Both the position numbers and the translations under genes were made by a program. Below the pieces are notes generated by a model, which had not been told where the DNA came from, ran no database searches, and saw only the letters and a program-made list of their open reading frames with translations. Shown piece after piece: positions 43,858 to 55,500 of a DNA stretch of 64,000 nucleotides (position 1 is its first letter; each line of letters opens with the position of its first letter). Source of the stretch: Viridothelium virens (taxonomy: Eukaryota; Ascomycota; Dothideomycetes; Trypetheliales; Trypetheliaceae); NCBI GenBank assembly GCA_010094025.1, contig ML991863.1:1-64000 (forward strand), read 5' to 3'.

Positions 43858-45237
43858 ATGCGTGGAACTATGTCAGCAAATATCATCCAGAAGACACAGA
43901 ATCCACAAAAGAACCCCCAGGGGAGTCCGCAAACAAATCTCCCAAAAAAACCCAAGAAGAATACCCAAAGTAATCAAAAGATGGATAATCTCAAGAAGCC
44001 CAAGAAGCCCAAAGCCTCCAATGGGGATACATGGATGGGGGAAGAGAACTCCGTAAGGGAAAAACGGAAACGCGACGGCCGAACAGTACAAAGCATTGAG
44101 AACGCTACTCAAGGTCTTCGTTGGAGCGGCGGCGCTCGTCCCAACCCTGCTACGTCCAGTAATGACAATGAAAACGGCAGGAGTAAGGAAAGCAGTAGCA
44201 AAGTCAGCGGCGGCAACATTGGAGGGAACAACAGCGGCAATGCCAATAACGACGGCAATGACAACGACAACAACGACAACAACAACGACGACGAGATCGC
44301 TAACCATAACGACGTCGATAATCACAACGATGACGGTATTGGCAATGATGACAACCGTGACGATGACAACGGCGACGATGATGGCGACGACAATGACGAC
44401 GACGATAGTGACGATGACGACGGCGCTCCTATTACTATCCAGAATTTCAGAACTCTTGAAGAAAGACCAGGCCATGTGTTCGACCTTGGCAAGTGGAAAA
44501 AGATAATTGCGGTCCGTGGTATCGGAGCCAGAGGCAATGGATTTGGGGGCCACCAACTTTGTCTACTCCACAACATCAAGAAGAATGGTAAAAAGCATAA
44601 CCTTGTGGAGTTAGTGCCTCTCAGTAAATTTGGCAAACACTTCCAATATAAAACCCTCCCGGATTTTAAGAAGCTCATGCTTTATCCCAGGGATCTACAG
44701 GATAAGCAATTACAACTTAAGGATATTAAAATTGGGGCTGTGTTCTACTCGCGGAGAGATGATGATATCAGAAAAGGCAAGCCAAATACATTCTGGTGGT
44801 TTACCGCAGATAAACTTAAAGGAGAGCCCCATTTTGCGACAAATACCACCTTCAAACAGTGCTTCGGAGTGGGCCGTATTGAAGCAGAAGAGATTAGACA
44901 GCTTAAATTGACCGGTCGTCACGTACCAGCATATTCGGCAAAGCTATGGACGTCTATTGAGGGCCCAGAGGACCCGGAGCAGACACGCTCTGCAGATAAC
45001 AAAGCTGTGAACAACAAAGCGAACAGAAAAAAGACTTCCACAGCCAAAGTTAACATCCAGTCCAACACATCCAGTGCAAAGTCGACCTCGGCTGCTCGAC
45101 CAAGCAGTGGAAAAGGAAAAGCGCCATATGCAACTCCTCCGCGCTCGGTCACTCCAGACGAAGTCGTCAAAGCGGTTTTACAGTATTTTTCGCCAAGGTC
45201 TGACACAGAAGAGGAGATCGAGTCGGGAGACGAGTAG
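43858..45237 (+). CDS. Asp/Asn-rich low-complexity protein with folded C-terminal half
   Basis: From ATG 43858, 459 residues. A Lys/Pro/Asn-rich head with repeated K-K-P-K motifs, then an extreme Asp/Asn tract (about residues 125-185, codons mainly GAC/AAC/GAT), then a globular part (V-F-D-L-G-K-W-K-K-I-I-A-V, G-G-H-Q-L-C-L-L-H, T-F-W-W-F-T-A-D) and a Ser/Thr/Lys-rich tail ending acidic. No named domain. The polyacidic tract resembles those of histone-binding or nucleolar proteins, which is only a suggestion. Confidence 0.6.
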   Translation: MRGTMSANIIQKTQNPQKNPQGSPQTNLPKKPKKNTQSNQKMDNLKKPKKPKASNGDTWMGEENSVREKRKRDGRTVQSIENATQGLRWSGGARPNPATSSNDNENGRSKESSSKVSGGNIGGNNSGNANNDGNDNDNNDNNNDDEIANHNDVDNHNDDGIGNDDNRDDDNGDDDGDDNDDDDSDDDDGAPITIQNFRTLEERPGHVFDLGKWKKIIAVRGIGARGNGFGGHQLCLLHNIKKNGKKHNLVELVPLSKFGKHFQYKTLPDFKKLMLYPRDLQDKQLQLKDIKIGAVFYSRRDDDIRKGKPNTFWWFTADKLKGEPHFATNTTFKQCFGVGRIEAEEIRQLKLTGRHVPAYSAKLWTSIEGPEDPEQTRSADNKAVNNKANRKKTSTAKVNIQSNTSSAKSTSAARPSSGKGKAPYATPPRSVTPDEVVKAVLQYFSPRSDTEEEIESGDE

Positions 45238-45966
45238 GAGCTCGAGGTATGACAGTTCTGCTGGACAGGACTGATGTTAGCTATGCGGCATTGGGTGTTG
45301 TCTGTCACATACTTTACATATAGTATAGGTTTATAGTTCTGTCCAATGAAGATCTTCCAGTTGCTCAAATGAGAGGTCGTCATCCGAGCGTGCTTGACCG
45401 CAATGTTTGATATCTGATTTAGGCTCGAAAATCTGAATAAGTATTTGAGGAATCTTTGACAGCCAATGCTGCAGCCGTAGCCGAGTCTTTGTGGAAGCTG
45501 GTCGCATTTTGTTCAGACTGGAGTGGGGAAGGCGCAGATTACAAAAATGCTTTTTGCAAAATAGATTACAAAAACGCTTCTTGCGGGTAAAAAAGAATAA
45601 AAACAAAAATAGGGAAAAGAGATTGACTGTACCAGCTTTTTGCTTCTAACTTACCTTCTTAACCGCCGAAGCGGCGCAGCCATCACAAGTCACTCGGGAG
45701 ATGGCTAGCGGTAAGCTTGGGAGGGGCTATTCCGAACTAGGCTAGAACTGGATAGCATGGTTTTAATTTACTGTCTCTGTTAAGTCAGCAGTTTCTGAAA
45801 AAAGGTCACAAAGACAAGGTAGACCGAACAGGTCAGGTTGACAAGCAAAATAGTAAGTCCCATACCAACCTGCCCCGGCAGACTGTTCCAAGAATAGTTG
45901 TCCCGAGCCTATATCACGCCGAGCTCTTCCTCGAATGTCCAATACTCAGCAATCTATTACAACAAC
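45238..45966. other. Intergenic with a short tandem duplication
   Basis: A duplicated ATTACAAAAA(T/C)GCTT(T/C)TTGC segment occurs near 45540-45585. No gene. Confidence 0.45.
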
Positions 45967-46796
45967 AATGTACATAAAACTTAAACGATTCTGTGGCCTT
46001 TTATTCATCTTTCCGCTGCTCGGTACACCCATTAAGCTTTATGGGACCGGAGGGTGCGTTGCCTAGGTATCCATGGTGGGAGCGTGACAGCTAACGGCGC
46101 AGCAGTGTCAGCCTTGGACAATCTACCGATTTCGTGTCATTTGGATTTGAAGTCGACGACACTAGCACTCCCGCCCCAACCTTGGCGCCTAGCTTAGGGA
46201 CGGCTGTATCAGGACCCGTGCCTCAATACACCCATGAGGTCTCTGTCGGCGCTCAAGGGGATTTCCTTTTTAATCCACGGCTAGTGGAAGCAGGAGTGGG
46301 AGATATTGTTAGGTTCCATTTTCTTATGCTTAACCATACCTTGACACAATCCTCACTCAACAAGCCTTGCACGCCTTCGAATTTATTCGATACGGGTTTC
46401 ATCCATTCCAATCCTCAGAACGCCACAAACAATACGTTGCTTTTCCTCGTCCAAAACACAGATCCACAGTGGTTCTTGTGCAAACAAACAAAGCCGATTT
46501 CACACTGCCATGCTGGAATGGTCTTCGCGATCAACCCTCGCGACAACTTTGCTCGATTCCTCGAGTATGCCCGACAGTCAACTACTACTCCACTTCCTTC
46601 AGTCGCGACACGGACAGGAATAGGGGCGCGGGGTACCTCGGGTCTGACGATCAACTCTTCTGCTCATAATGGCACTTGGACGTCTTCGGCAGTAGCTCCA
46701 CAGCCTTTCAAAGGAGAGGCGAGGGTACAGGGATCTGGTATATTGAGCATCGCCAGTGTCTTTGTTGTTCTTTGGTTATTCAGTGGATATTGTTGA
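45967..46796 (+). CDS. GPI-anchored cupredoxin-like extracellular protein
   Basis: An ATG at 45967 starts a hydrophobic signal-peptide exon (F-C-G-L-L-F-I-F-P-L-L-G). An intron from about 46020 to an acceptor near 46105 joins S-S-V-S-L-G to the main frame. The domain shows N-H-T-L-T-Q-S, an internal C-T-P and W-F-L-C-K-Q-T...S-H-C-H-A-G-M, the copper-site-like Cys/His pattern of fungal serine-rich cupredoxins, then a Ser/Thr-rich stalk and a hydrophobic C-terminus (I-A-S-V-F-V-V-L-W-L-F) typical of a GPI signal. It probably acts at the cell wall or plasma membrane. The intron boundaries are approximate. Confidence 0.75.
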
Positions 46797-46900
46797 TTGT
46801 TGTCTAAATGTTCCGTTCACCATTTAGCTAGGTCTGCAGCTTAATAAGAATTCACTCCAGAAACGGCGTTCTCTGTCACTTCTCTCAGGCGTAGATCGTC

Positions 46901-47624
46901 TTAAGATCCCTTGGTAGGGTTTTTGCCGCTTACACCGTCCCCCCGAATTTGTAACGCTGGATGAGAGAGTGCTCTTTCGCCAATGGGCGAAATCTCCATG
47001 TCGGGCGGAAGTATCGTTGTTTTCAAGCTATCGGGAAGATCCTGGATACGCTCAAAGAGAGGGACTTCTTGCTCATGAGACTTTGGCGGTGTATATTTGA
47101 TGTCATCTTGGATTTTGCCGCGACGGTGGTTTTGCAACTGTTCGATATATGGTCCTCCCATCCAGCTTGAACAGAGATCAGTGTGCGATGACGGAGCTGC
47201 GAAAGCGAGCTGCTGCTCCTCCTCATCGAAGACTGTATGAGGAATATCGCCATCGCTCTGACGGTCTTGCGGCCGGCTCGATTCTTGGGGGTGGTCGATT
47301 GTCGGGTCCGCCATCCAGCTTGAACATAGGTTCATCGGAGGTACCAGCACTTCCGTAGAAAGTCGTATGAGCCTTCCGTTGCGCTATGCATACAATTTAG
47401 TATACCTTTAGCCAGCTTAGAACATAACTCACGTGAAGGTCAGCGAGTTCAGCCCAGGGCGGCCAGCCCTCATCATTCCCCATAGAGAAGTAGTAGTGAA
47501 TTCCCTCAAATTTTGTTATAATAAAGACTTCTGCCCCGGTCACTTCCTGCAGCTGCTGCGATTTGGATGCTAGGGTTCTAGTCCGCTTTCGAAAGCTTTT
47601 GGAAACTTGCTCGGCAGGAGTCAT
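46901..47624 (-). CDS. MADS-like (SRF-type) transcription factor
   Basis: From ATG 47624, a MADS-box-like segment: F-R-K-R-T-R-T-L-A-S-K-S-Q-Q-L, then T-G-A-E-V-F-I-I-T and Y-Y-F-S. A GTGAGT donor after D-L-H and an acceptor GCATAG join exon 2, which carries two copies of an L-C-S-S-W-M-x-x-P motif about 50 residues apart, then an acidic tail. About 225 residues. MADS proteins bind CArG-type DNA as dimers. Divergent from the ferric reductase, with 152 bp between start codons. Confidence 0.7.
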
Positions 47625-47776
47625 GGTGAATGTCAGGTGGTTCCAAGAACCGAACTGGCGCGGAGCCGTCCTAAATGGTACAGCGACGAGGGTTAAATAT
47701 AGAGAAGACAGGAGGGCTCGGCGGCAAAGGCAGCGGTTATATATTCCGTCACGTCCGCCTTGTATCGGGTCGCGCA

Positions 47777-49476
47777 ATGGAGCTTTCAGAAGTCTACTCT
47801 CTAGTTATTGGGGGAGTGCTGGTCACTCTCATTGCCTGGCGATCATGTCAATACTTGGATCGAACCCTCTCACGACCAGTCACTCACTTCGTCCTCAAGC
47901 GGCTCGTATACCCGTTTGTAGTTCGACGCACTCGGTACATGCGTCCACTTTCGCGCTTTGAGTTTGCAGTTCAGACGCTCTACTGGCTCGGGACGGCGGT
48001 CTTCAACGTTGTTCAGGTGCAGAGCACAGACCAGGCAGGTCTTCGCGCTGCCGCGCTCTCCGTTATCAACCTCATCCCTTTATACCTCGGGAATCATCTA
48101 CATACTGCGGCAGTATGGCTGGGAATACCTTTAGAAGCCATGCGCCGACTTCACAACTCCGCAGCGCTCATGGTGTGTGTCCAGTCGGCGATCCATGTGA
48201 TTATACAACTTACTCATCACCCGTTTTCGATGACTGACACTACCTCTCGTTATGGACTTTTCGTACGATTCCGTCTCGCGGAGAACGATACTTGCTAACG
48301 CACACTACAGGCTCTGATATCTATTGCTGCGCTAGCGATACTCCCCCTAGTTCGTAGATGGCTGTACGAGATATTCCTCAAATTGCATCTCGGAATTGCT
48401 ATCTTTGCTCTTTTCGCTATCTGGCGTCACCTCCGATACGCAATTGCCCCACCAGCCGCGTACATTATAGCATGTGCAATAACATTGCTAACGACCATGA
48501 CCTACTCTACCTGTAGGCTCGTCTATCGGAATATTGTATTTGGGCGGCCCTTTCCCAAAGCCAGAGTCAAGCATCGCGAGAACGCTACGCAAATTGAGGT
48601 TTCACTTCCGAGGCCGTGGAAAATCCAGGCAGGGGAGTATGTACAAATATGGCTACCTGGAATTGGAATCTGGTCGTGGCTGGAGTCGCATCCGTCTATG
48701 GTAACATGGTGGGATGAGGACAGTCGGGGCCACGTCCGAGTGATCAGCGTGCTTCTCGTAGCACGACGCGGTTTAACTGCAAAGGTCCGGCTCCAAACGC
48801 GGCCTGACGTCTGGTATAATGCTCTCATTGATGGGCCATACGGATGCCCTAAGTCATTGGCACATTACGGTACTGTCATCCTGATAGCCTCGGGAATTGG
48901 TATAGCAGCGACGGTTCCTCTCGCGAAACAGTTGGTAACGCGAAGACGGGCGGGAACTGCTTGCACCAAGCAAATCAAGCTATTCTGGCAGTTAGAGCAC
49001 GGTGAGTTGCTGGATTGCGTGTCACCGGGCCTATGCTAATCGATCGGCAAGGGCAGCGTGAATGGGTATTCGATTGGATGACTGATCTCCTTGAACTCGA
49101 CAAGCACGATCATGTATGGGTTCAACTCTATGTTTTCAATGACGCTGACTGTTCGAATAAGATACTGAATATTACCTTATACGATACTTCTCAACGAACA
49201 CTTGGCCAGCAATCAGATACGGATGGGTCTCATAATCGTATGGTAACCCATTTCTGCGAGATGAACATTGAGGACTCTCTTGAAGAAGCAATATCTAGAC
49301 TTGAGGGACGGACTATTGTCGCAGGTGAGCTCTCAACGCTTCTAGTCTCCTGCTTTGTCTTATTCTTCGGGACAGTTTCTTGCGATGCGGAGCTGCGGGA
49401 CCGTGCTCAGCGCGAAGTTAGAAAAGCAATTATGGATGAGATCGAGTTTCATGATTTAGAATTCCAGCCTTGGTAG
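47777..49476 (+). CDS. Ferric-reductase-like transmembrane protein (Starship FRE-type)
   Basis: Exons 47777-48262, 48311-49001 and 49052-49476 total 534 codons including the stop, exactly in frame. Several membrane helices carry His pairs (H-L-H-T, R-R-L-H, I-H-V-I); then comes an FAD-binding region (E-S-H-P-S-M) and an NAD(P)-binding region (D-G-P-Y-G; A-S-G-I-G-I-A-A). The family moves electrons across the membrane to reduce Fe(III) or Cu(II). The HPF(T/S) motif reads H-P-S, as in the divergent FRE lineage found in Starships. No break is visible. Confidence 0.85.
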
Positions 49477-49700
49477 TTAGAGCAATGGATTATTATTTTT
49501 AGAATAACCCATCCTGATTTGAGTCTTCTATATTAAGACGACCTAATGTTATTGATAAAGGAGAGACCTGTTTTGTACCAGCGGCGTTTAGCTGGACCCT
49601 ATACAAAAAGCTACTTCCCATGCCCACTTAACAAATATTCTTCATGTTTGATCTTCTATAACACCAATTACTATCTCTAAACAATCCTCACTAATCAAGT
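49477..49700. other. Intergenic
   Basis: AT-rich spacer with no feature seen. Confidence 0.35.
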
Positions 49701-50129
49701 ATGTGTCTGATATTCATCTTCAGTAGACCGTATAGGTCACGCGGTCGTACGAGTACTGCGCGAGAGCAGATTGCCCGGATGCGCACCACTTTGGGCCATA
49801 TACTACTCAATTATCCCCGGGAGGAGCCTCCCCCTCCTCCGCCCTACAGTCCTGGGTATCCTCATGCTTCCTTAAAGAAGAGAGTTTATCTGAGCTGATT
49901 ATACTGCTGTAGGACTCCACCGATTATTGTACAAGAACTTGAGTCTATCAGTGGAACGGATAGGAACCAGTCTCGGTCCCTACCACGACGAGCTAGTAAT
50001 AATCAACCTGAGCATCCAGTGACGAATATCACCAGCAACTCTGCTGAAGCAGGCGATGCTGAGAGTACCAGCAATGGAGAAAGCAGGATCGAAGGTGAAG
50101 AAGCTCTGGAAAGTGGGATTACTAGATGA
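49701..50129 (+). CDS. Small proline-rich protein with PPPY-like motif
   Basis: Exons 49701-49855 and 49913-50129 join in frame across a 57-nt intron (GTATCC...CTGTAG), giving 123 residues. Exon 1 encodes a basic segment and R-E-E-P-P-P-P-P-P-Y-S-P-G; exon 2 a Ser/Asn/Glu-rich disordered tail. A PPxY motif binds WW domains, often of Nedd4/Rsp5 ubiquitin ligases. The N-terminal M-C-L-I-F-I-F could be a membrane anchor. Family unknown. Confidence 0.5.
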
Positions 50130-50616
50130 ATGCTGTAAAGGATAGTCAATACACAAGGTATTATATAAACTTAGAGAGGACTTTTAAGGAGAAAATGAAC
50201 TGCTTTTATCACTTCTTGGACCTTTGCTTTCTTTTGGATAGCTTCCTTAGACGTTGATTAATGACGATGTTCGCATTCTGTTCTCTTCCAATAATTTTTA
50301 GTTACATTAAAATACTCCACATATCATGTGTTAGTATACGCCTTGTCCCTATCGGTTCCTTGTCCAAATTGTGGCTAGCGCCAAGTGATTCATTCAGGGC
50401 TGCCAGCGCTTACGCTCTAGATATATTATTACTAGGATACCGAAACCAGCCTGGTTTAGGTTTGTCTTTTTATAGTCCATGTCTGGATATAAGGAGGACT
50501 CCGCCAGTGCAAGATTTGGAGCTCTTCAGCTTAAAAGGCCTCTACAGCAAAATCTCTCCTATTAGTCACTTTCTTATCATAGCTACCGATTCCCTAAGGC
50601 TTCAAAATCTTTGACT
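50130..50616. other. Intergenic
   Basis: The 50261-50614 frame lacks coding character. AT-rich; no repeats recognised. Confidence 0.35.
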
Positions 50617-50823
50617 ATGTCTGAAGGTGAAATTAGTCCAGTATCACCTTTACCTCCAACAATGATTAGCGGTGATAACGGCCCATTATCACCTTCACCT
50701 CCACCGATGACCAGCGGTGATAACAGTCCATTTTCACCCTCGATTAAAGAGGATCCAGTTTACTCACACAAGGTTGTAAAAAGCGTCCGAGATGATAAGA
50801 TTTACTGCACGTTCAATTCCTAA
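50617..50823 (+). CDS. Small repeat-containing frame before the DUF6919-like gene
   Basis: A 68-codon frame with tandem S-G-D-N-x-P-x-S-P-S repeats followed by Y-S-H-K-V-V-K-S-V-R-D-D. It may be a separate small gene or a first exon of the gene at 50901; no convincing donor and acceptor were found between them. Confidence 0.35.
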   Translation: MSEGEISPVSPLPPTMISGDNGPLSPSPPPMTSGDNSPFSPSIKEDPVYSHKVVKSVRDDKIYCTFNS

Positions 50824-50900
50824 ATCATACATATCTGGACCTAGGCTGACCTTGAATAGGGTATGGCTGGAAAAGTGAAAGAGAAATCAAAGCGGGTAAA

Positions 50901-51620
50901 ATGACTAAGGAGGAATGGCAAAAATTTGAAGAGCTCTGGGACAGTACAGAGACTTATTCTGATGTTATCAACCTAAATATGAAGTTTCTACGCGGAGATA
51001 TCAACTACACTCCTTACCACCTGGGACCGCTTGATCCGGAGACTGAACCTCTTGTACCGGATCTCTTAAAACTACACGAATATGGAGTTTTGACTATTAC
51101 CGGCCAACCAGCGGATTATCAGTTTCTACGACGTACGCGTAGTTCGGGCTCGTACTTCGTCCAATTTGAGCAGCGAGCAGTTATAGAATTTCTGATTCCT
51201 GGTGATCCAGAAATTGTCCCGCAGCATTCCTGCAAAAAGTTCCTCGAGCTGATTAAGGGAGAAAGTCAATGGGATGTCTTCATCGGATCTGTATATCCGG
51301 AGGCGAAGGTTTTACACTGCTCTCTAGATGACGAAGGGTTTACTACAACACGAAAACGGAAAGCGGCAACAAAGGAGGAGATTGCAGAACAAGACTGGAA
51401 AGATTGCGGACATTTTAAGATTCCTATGGATGGCCCTGAGATACAAAGTAATCAACACTGGATCAAGGAGTCCGTACAATTGCTAAGGGACATGAATCTT
51501 TCCAATGTTATTCTTGTTTCCAAGGATTGGGATCCACAGATGGAAATAGAGCCACGACTAGTTAAGCTGGCGGAGAAAGCAGGGATGACAACAAAGTTCG
51601 ATCTACAGCTATCAGAGTAA
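50901..51620 (+). CDS. DUF6919-like protein
   Basis: From ATG 50901, 239 residues, one exon. It has W-D-S-T-E-T-Y-S-D-V, F-L-R-G-D, Y-H-L-G-P-L-D-P-E-T, L-H-E-Y-G-V-L-T-I-T-G-Q-P, matching a family I recall as DUF6919, known from bacteria and some fungi. No catalytic motif is evident. It could be horizontally acquired, which is inference only. It is the last gene before the LINE. Confidence 0.65.
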   Translation: MTKEEWQKFEELWDSTETYSDVINLNMKFLRGDINYTPYHLGPLDPETEPLVPDLLKLHEYGVLTITGQPADYQFLRRTRSSGSYFVQFEQRAVIEFLIPGDPEIVPQHSCKKFLELIKGESQWDVFIGSVYPEAKVLHCSLDDEGFTTTRKRKAATKEEIAEQDWKDCGHFKIPMDGPEIQSNQHWIKESVQLLRDMNLSNVILVSKDWDPQMEIEPRLVKLAEKAGMTTKFDLQLSE

Positions 51621-52327
51621 CGTCCCTTCCTGCGAAGCAAAAGACACCCCCAAACGAAAGCATTCTCGAGAATACACCATCAACTTTCCACATTCAAGCT
51701 CTCTGACCCTGAGACTCAATATCTAAGTAAACTTGACTCATTCTTTGTCTCCGAATTACTTTTAAAGTTTGGGGTCTATGGTATGGCTTAATAATACATG
51801 TTAGAAGTTCAGTCGGTTTTGAGCATAATAGATTAACATCCGTCCCTATGTCGCGAGCCACCCTCCGTGGCGAGCCAATCTATAGATACTTTGTCTTTAA
51901 AGCAATTTCAACTTCACCAATGCGTCTGTAGTTAACGTCCGTCCCTGGGTGGCGCAAAACCCTCCGTGCCGCAAAATATGAGGGATACTTTGACTTCAAG
52001 CAACTATCATTCTGCGCACACGTTATTACTCACTAATATTCTATATAAGTCGTGTACTGTGGCTACTTTTACACATTCGGAACTCCACCCACCCATAAAT
52101 TACGTTCACATCGTCTCCTTTACGCCTAATGCGCAGAGAGCCTTGTTTTAGAGCATAACAATGTCCTTTCTCAAGAGCACTAAAGTTAAGCTCTTAGTAC
52201 TCCACAATACTTATATATAGTCTTATCTAAGCCCTAGAGACTTAATACAGAGCCGAAAAGTCATCATCAACCTTGTGTCTGCTGTGGCGCGCAAATTCAT
52301 ACAAGATCGCCACCACGGTTAGTACTT
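51621..52327. other. Intergenic with degenerate direct repeat
   Basis: Two ~80-bp copies beginning TAAC(A/G)TCCGTCCCT are seen at about 51834 and 51932 and diverge to roughly 70% identity. No gene is supported. Confidence 0.5.
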
Positions 52328-52558
52328 CGATTGATTGATTGATTGATTGATTGATTCCTACACCCTTTTAGGTCGCACTGGCCTATGTGGGGATCTAGCT
52401 GACTAGTCTACAGGAAGTAGCTAATTTTGGTTTCGCATTGTTGAGTACATCTCCAGGACCATTACCACTGCACTAGGGTCTGTTCTAGAGTGACACTGTT
52501 CTTGCTGCCGGCGCAGTGTCTTCATAGCCTTCCAGGTCCTGTGTATCGTACTCCCTTT

Positions 52559-55500
52559 CTATACGCTTGAGCCTGCGTCCAATCTCCCTGTTTCTTTCGC
52601 GAATGAAATGGCATCTCGCACAGTCTTTAAGTTTGGTTGCCAGCTTTCTATTGGCCCGTCTACTTCAGGTGACGAATATGCCCCACAAACCCTCGCCAAT
52701 GTAAGATCTCTGAGCTGTTCCTGGGTCCAGTATCGCCGTCTTTGCTGAGCCCATTTTGAGCATTTTAGCAGGAAATGTTCTACCGTCTCCTTCTCGCCAC
52801 AGGTACAAAGTTCGCTGTCGACTTGTCCAATGCTGAATAAGTAACTATTCAATCTACAGTAACCTCCTCTGAGCTGAGCTAGTATTGCGGCGTCCGCTCG
52901 ATTGAGCCTGTCGTAGAGTTTTCGCGTATGCTTCCCTGGGAGCGCTTTATCCAACTCCCTCAAATGCCGAGCCACTCTCAAAGACTGAAAGTGGGTGCGT
53001 CTCCTTTCTTGCGACGTGGTGTCCTGTTTACGGTTCTCTGCTAAGGTGATCTTTCGATTGATTGGGATGCAGCCGGGGTTTGTGGCTGAGTGAGCTAAAT
53101 CATGCGCAATTTCGTTTCCTTGCACATCCGAATGTGCTGGTACCCAAAGAAACTGGATGACCATTTGCTGCTGTATCGCCATTCGGAGCAAATCAAAGAT
53201 CTGTCGTAGTGTTTCATTCTTATGTTTGCCAGGGTGTTGCAGGATACGCAGTGCCCTCTCACTATCAGTGATAATTTGGTGTTTTATGGACCCGAAACGC
53301 AGCCCATATACTGGATTATTGACTATGGCGTGTAGAGCAACTCGTATCGCTTCGAGTTCGATTTGGGTTGGGTCTGGCTTAGGGCCACGGTTTAAGGTGG
53401 TTGAGATTTGTAGGCTGAAGGGTGGTGGTGTGTATATCCCGATACCCACAAGTTCATTTCTGACTGAGCCATCGGTGTAGAAGGCTATCGCGTTTGGATC
53501 CCGGGCTACAAGCCCTGCAGTCCATACTGCTTTCTGTTGGGTCTGTACCATAATATCTGGACCCACTTGCCAGGGTGGCTTGGCGAAGGCTGGAATGGGA
53601 TCTACCTCATCCGAGTCTAGAAATCCATACTTGGCCGCTGTTACTTCAAGCGGTGACTGGTAACTTCCCATCTGATCCAGCCGGTGAATGAGTAACCAGC
53701 TGATATGGTGAAACGGTTTGTACTGAAGCTTAAGCCAATTCCTTTGTACCTGCTGATGGAGTCGATCTTGAGGGAGTTCCAGTCCTGCCTCAACTACTGA
53801 TGCCTGAACCGCTGCTGATTTGAAAATTCCTGTGACCGCTGCCGCCCCTATCTTCATTGCCCGGTTGATACGACTCTGCGCTTGCATGGACGAGCAGGGA
53901 GTCCACACTGGGGCTCCGTAGTCCGTGACGGGAGCGATTGTAGCTAGGAACAGTTGGCGGGCTGCTGTAGGCCGCAGACCTCGAAGTCGTCGTAGTGCTA
54001 GGGCCGCTTTCTCCCCCCGTTTCGCTGCGCGTGCTGTGTGAGAGTGAAATGACAACCTTTGGTCCAGAATAAGGCCTAATAGTTTGACCTCTTTTTTTGG
54101 AGTGATAGTTGAGCCCTGAAACCTTATAGGACTTTCGAATTAAGGATGGCGGTTGTTGCGGGAGAAGTGTATCATCTGTGTCTTATCGGGTTCAAACATA
54201 GCGCTGCTTCTTTTGCTCCACTGTCCTACTAAAGGGATAATTTCGCTCTTAAGCCGATTGATGTTTCTGCGTGTTGTGGGACTGGAAACCCACACCATAA
54301 AGTCGTCAACAAAGGCCATCTTTCCCAAGTTGCTTGAGAGTCTACCGCTGAGTAGGTCTGCATTATAGAATAAAAAGAGAATGGGTGAGAGTGGTAAACC
54401 TTAAGGAAGCCCGGCATGGGCAATATCCATGGTGTCTGATTCCGTGCCGTTGACCATAACTGACGCTTTCCGGTCTGAGCAGAAACTGTGACATAGGCGT
54501 ATTAACTGCGGTGGAACTCTCCTTACCTGCAGTTACTGGGCAAGGACATCTTTATGGACGCTGTTAAAGGCACCCTTCAAGTCAAAGCTTAGCAGTGTGA
54601 CTATATGCTTTTGCTTCCAAGCTTGATAGATGTCCTTTGTGACTAGCTGTAATGCATTAATGGTAGAACGCTGTTTCCGGGCTCTGAAATAACATTTGGG
54701 CAGAAGACTGTGTGTTTTATTTAGATATGAAAGTCTCTCTGTGAGGACCGACTCCAATGCTTTTCCCAATGTGGCTAAGAGCGATATGGGCCGGTATGCT
54801 TTTGCCAGTTTATAGTTACATTTGTCAGGTTTTTGAAGAGGCAGGATTCTGGCAGTCCTCCATGGATTGGGGAAGTGCCCTACTTGAACTGCTGCTTAAA
54901 AAAGGGCGACGATATGGCTACCCACCTCTGGCCAGAGCATTTTCCATGTTATGGCGGGCAGGCCATCAGGACTAGGGGCTTTGTAAGGAGCCGCCTTGAG
55001 AATTGCCACATGGATTTCTTCTTTAGATAGCTCCTCCCAGCGCAATGGTATCGGTACATTCCGCAATAGCGTATACTCCTTGACTTATGCTGTCTTACTG
55101 AAGAATTGTGTAATAAGTTCCTTTAAGATTGCGGGATCATCCGTGCGGAGGCTATTTAGTATTTCCAGTGCTGGTATGGAACCGAATTGACTCTGTTCCG
55201 CTGGGTGAAAATACCTCACAGCCTTCCAGATGTTTTGGCCAATTTTTAAGAAGTCGTTCCACTTAGATTGTTGTTAACACCTACATGCATCATGGAATTC
55301 TTTTTGGGCGTTCCTAATTATTTCATCAAGCTGTCTGTCGCGCGAGTATCCGCGTCGTTGGGCACGAGCTTCGTTTCTGATCCGGGTGAAGTTGCGTCTG
55401 AGCTGAGTGAGGTTGAGGGTCCACCATTGTTTGGCGTACGGCGATGGTTTAGCAATGGGTGTACACTGCAGCACTGCTTGCTGTACGATTTGGGTGAGGC

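Noticed and set aside
43873-44556. 227-codon minus-strand hydrophobic frame
   Set aside because: Val/Ile run is the antisense of the Asp/Asn codon tract, not a membrane protein.
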